Below, piece by piece: positions 62,330-64,000 of a stretch of DNA of 64,000 nucleotides. Source of the DNA: Pseudobdellovibrionaceae bacterium (GTDB lineage: Bacteria; Bdellovibrionota; Bdellovibrionia; Bdellovibrionales; UBA1609); contig JACKAN010000007.1 of NCBI GenBank assembly GCA_020635055.1, forward strand, positions 1-64,000, written 5' to 3'. Position 1 is the stretch's first letter. Each line of letters begins with the position of its first letter. A model generated the notes under the pieces. That model was not told the origin of the DNA. It worked only from the letters and a program-made list of their open reading frames with translations, and made no database searches. Both the position numbers and the translations under genes were made by a program.

Positions 62330-63065
62330 AAACAAAAATAAGAAGAAAGCAACAGCAAAGAAAGTAACTGCAAAGAAAGCAACTGCAAAGAAAGCAACTG
62401 CAAAGAAAGCAACTGCAAAGAAAGCAACTGCAAAGAAAGCAACAGCAAAGAAAGTAACTGCAAAGAAAGTAACTGCAAAGAAAGTAACTGCAAAGAAAGT
62501 AACTGCAAAGAAAGTAACTGCAAAGAAAGTAACTGCAAAGAAAGTAACTGCAAAGAAAGTAACTGCAAAGAAAGTAACTGCAAAGAAAGTAACTGCAAAG
62601 AAAGTAACTGCAAAGAAAGTAACTGCAAAGAAAGCCGCAGTGAAAACTACATTAACTAAGCTGAAAACAAAGCCTGGGAAAAAAAAATCAGTCAACCAAG
62701 GCAAAAAAACAACAGAATCAACTAAAAAGAAAGTTAGTGCGATCTCTAAAAGCTCTGGAAAAATTAATTGGCAAGAACTATTTACACCTTTGGACGACAG
62801 ACTGGTGGTGGAAAGCCAAGTGAAGTCAAACACAACTGAAGGCGGAATTTATATTCCAGACTCTGTTGTACAGTCGGCGCCCAATAGTGGTTTAGTATTG
62901 GTTGTTGGCCGTGGCCATAAAAATAGCAAAGGACATTTGAAACCGATGGATGTAAAAGCGGGAGATAAAATTTTGTTTAGTGAATTTTCAACTTCACAAA
63001 TGAAAATTTTAGATAAAGAAGTGCTTATTTTGCGTGAAAAAGATGTCTTGGGTGTAATTGATTAA
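62319..63065 (+). CDS. GroES-like (Cpn10) protein with an N-terminal Lys/Ala/Thr/Val repeat tail
   Basis: About 248 residues. Residues about 11-105 are 19 pentapeptides of the form Ala/Val-Thr-Ala-Lys-Lys, like the tails of histone H1-like bacterial proteins. A Lys/Thr/Ser-rich linker follows to about 148. The last ~100 residues are a Cpn10 domain: FTPLDDRLVVESQV, the mobile-loop-like EGGIYIPDSVVQS, GRGHKNSKGHLKPMDVKAGDKIL (in parts) and ILREKDVLGVID. No groEL gene follows. The GTG at 62319 has AGGAG 10 bases upstream and overlaps the DUF507 stop. The tail probably binds nucleic acid or another polyanion; the combination is unusual. Confidence 0.85.
   Translation: MATKNKNKKKATAKKVTAKKATAKKATAKKATAKKATAKKATAKKVTAKKVTAKKVTAKKVTAKKVTAKKVTAKKVTAKKVTAKKVTAKKVTAKKVTAKKVTAKKAAVKTTLTKLKTKPGKKKSVNQGKKTTESTKKKVSAISKSSGKINWQELFTPLDDRLVVESQVKSNTTEGGIYIPDSVVQSAPNSGLVLVVGRGHKNSKGHLKPMDVKAGDKILFSEFSTSQMKILDKEVLILREKDVLGVID
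62349..62633 (+). repeat. Tandem 15-bp coding repeat, 19 units
   Basis: Nineteen in-frame copies of a 15-bp unit, each ending GCAAAGAAA. The first units begin GCAAC and the last twelve begin GTAACT and are identical to each other. Such identical arrays expand and contract by slippage or unequal recombination, so copy number is likely to vary between strains without shifting the frame. Confidence 0.97.
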
Positions 63066-63179
63066 CACAAGGTTTCAATAAAAAATAAATTGTATTGTAA
63101 TGTATGGCAATAGTCTGTTTTAATTGACTTGTTAGCAGCCAGTAAGAGACTGTGTAGCGAACAACCAAGGTGCAAAAAA

Positions 63180-64000
63180 ATGGTAAAAATTGCGTTTAAT
63201 ATTGCGATAATATTTTCCTCCCTAGTTATAAGTTGGGGCTCCTATGCAGGTGATTTTCAGTGGTCGGGTCTTTATAGAATAGAAGGCTTGAGTATTAGTA
63301 ATTCAAATTTAAGTGGTAAAAAAGAAAAATCATATGGCCTACAACATTTGATTTTACGACCTAGAATTGATGCTGCGGATGGAATTACTATTCGTACTCG
63401 TTTTGATATTTTTAATTACGGACTGTCTAATTTACCTAGCAATCAATTAGGATCTATTTGGGGAAATGGTGTAGGTACAGCCTCTCCAACAAACTCTTCA
63501 AATAGCAACGTGGCATCTCAATCTCAAGCACCCGAGTCCCTTCAAGTATCAGAACTTTATTTAACCTTAACCCAAGAATTTGGTGCATTAGTAGTTGGTC
63601 GTGTTCCATTGCAATTTGGTTTGGGTATGGTTCATAGCTCAGGGAATGGATTATTTGATCATTGGATGGATAATCGTGATTTGGTTGGCTACAAAATTGT
63701 TATGGGAAATCTTTATTTATTACCCATGTATGGCAAAGTAGCAGAGGGAACTTCTGGAACGACTAGTTTAGAGGGAAGTGATGATGTCAATGATATGATG
63801 ATTCAGTTTCAATATGAAAGTCCTGAATCTGGAATGGAGATGGGACTCTTTTACCAGGGTCGAAGCGCTAATGGTGGGAATGATGTACCTGAAAACGGAA
63901 GTGATTTTTTTATTGGTGGAGCTGGTGCCAGGAAAGGTCGACTCAGCACAAGAAATATTAGCTTGTATGGCTTGAAGGAAACTAAAGATTTTCGTTTTGG
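63180..64000 (+). CDS. Outer-membrane beta-barrel-like protein, C-terminus beyond the window
   Basis: An open frame of at least 273 codons starts at the ATG at 63180, with AAGG 8 bases upstream, and runs off the right edge. Signal peptide IAFNIAIIFSSLVISWGSYA then GDFQWSGLYRIEG. The mature part alternates polar and hydrophobic residues with aromatic girdles (LQHLILRPRIDA, ALVVGRVPLQFGLGMVH, GMEMGLFYQGRS), typical of porins or 'alginate-export/phosphate-selective'-like barrels. The 114 bp before it hold no terminator that I can see. Confidence 0.78.
   Translation, partial: MVKIAFNIAIIFSSLVISWGSYAGDFQWSGLYRIEGLSISNSNLSGKKEKSYGLQHLILRPRIDAADGITIRTRFDIFNYGLSNLPSNQLGSIWGNGVGTASPTNSSNSNVASQSQAPESLQVSELYLTLTQEFGALVVGRVPLQFGLGMVHSSGNGLFDHWMDNRDLVGYKIVMGNLYLLPMYGKVAEGTSGTTSLEGSDDVNDMMIQFQYESPESGMEMGLFYQGRSANGGNDVPENGSDFFIGGAGARKGRLSTRNISLYGLKETKDFRF

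Noticed and set aside
62326..62628. Minus-strand leucine/serine/glutamine repeat frame
   Set aside because: Also produced by the repeat array; no start signal and no domain.
62349..62633. Possible CRISPR array
   Set aside because: Units are contiguous 15-bp repeats without spacers and encode protein in frame.
62240..62833. Long minus-strand frame rich in Phe/Ala/Val/Thr repeats opposite the tailed GroES-like gene
   Set aside because: It is the mirror of the 15-bp repeat, which is open in several frames; the plus-strand frame has a ribosome site, operon context and a real Cpn10 domain.

Overview
The window is about 64 kb of AT-rich, gene-dense DNA from a flagellated, diderm (Gram-negative) bacterium. 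Support comes from Lgt/LspA lipoprotein processing, an Mla-type lipid transport operon, a BamA/D15-like barrel protein, many exported or lipobox-bearing proteins, several NtrC-type sigma-54 activators, a contiguous flagellar basal-body/hook operon and paired DUF507 genes. This mix fits the Bdellovibrionota/Oligoflexia or older 'Deltaproteobacteria' best; that placement is inference and no rRNA is present to fix it.

Layout. (1) 1-4.3 kb: an accessory segment. A lipoprotein gene next to an exported surface protein gene has been split by an ISL3-family insertion sequence. The terminal inverted repeats and a 9-bp direct repeat are visible, and the interrupted gene can be rejoined in frame. (2) 4.3-25.8 kb: mostly housekeeping. 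folA-thyA, an HD phosphohydrolase, a LiaF-like membrane protein, an atypical SDR protein, purD and an exported beta-rich protein are followed by an M14 amidase/histidine kinase/NtrC regulator operon facing a small exported protein that has its own sigma-54-like promoter. Then come glmU-glmS with a D15-like protein, a decayed toxin-antitoxin pair, trmFO, a DUF721 (DciA-like) gene and an Mla-like operon. (3) 26-41.6 kb: a flagellar operon headed by a good sigma-54 promoter. Its order is TPR protein, receiver-less sigma-54 activator, flgB, flgC, fliE, fliF, fliG, fliH, fliI, fliJ, MotE-like gene, fliK, flgD, a small flagellar operon gene and flgE. (4) 41.6-55 kb: pfkA, an HU gene with a textbook terminator, lgt, two tail-to-tail PAP2 phosphatases, and a three-gene module of ATP-grasp ligase, inactive-transglutaminase/7TM protein and retropepsin-like protease. 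TauE, lspA and ileS follow. (5) 55-64 kb: a CHASE2 kinase and NtrC-type regulator behind another sigma-54-like promoter, a class A penicillin-binding protein, two overlapping DUF507 genes, a GroES-like protein with a long Lys/Ala/Thr/Val repeat tail, and the start of an outer-membrane-type protein.

The clearest regulatory theme is sigma-54. There are three enhancer-binding activators, and near each one a promoter matching the -24/-12 consensus with exact GG-N10-GC spacing (11509, 25971 and 59275). The items most worth following up are the GroES-like fusion with its 19-unit, 15-bp coding repeat, the IS-split lipoprotein, the ATP-grasp/transglutaminase/retropepsin module beside PAP2 genes, and the half-toxin kept next to an intact antitoxin. 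All domain names come from reading the sequence and family knowledge; no database search was run.
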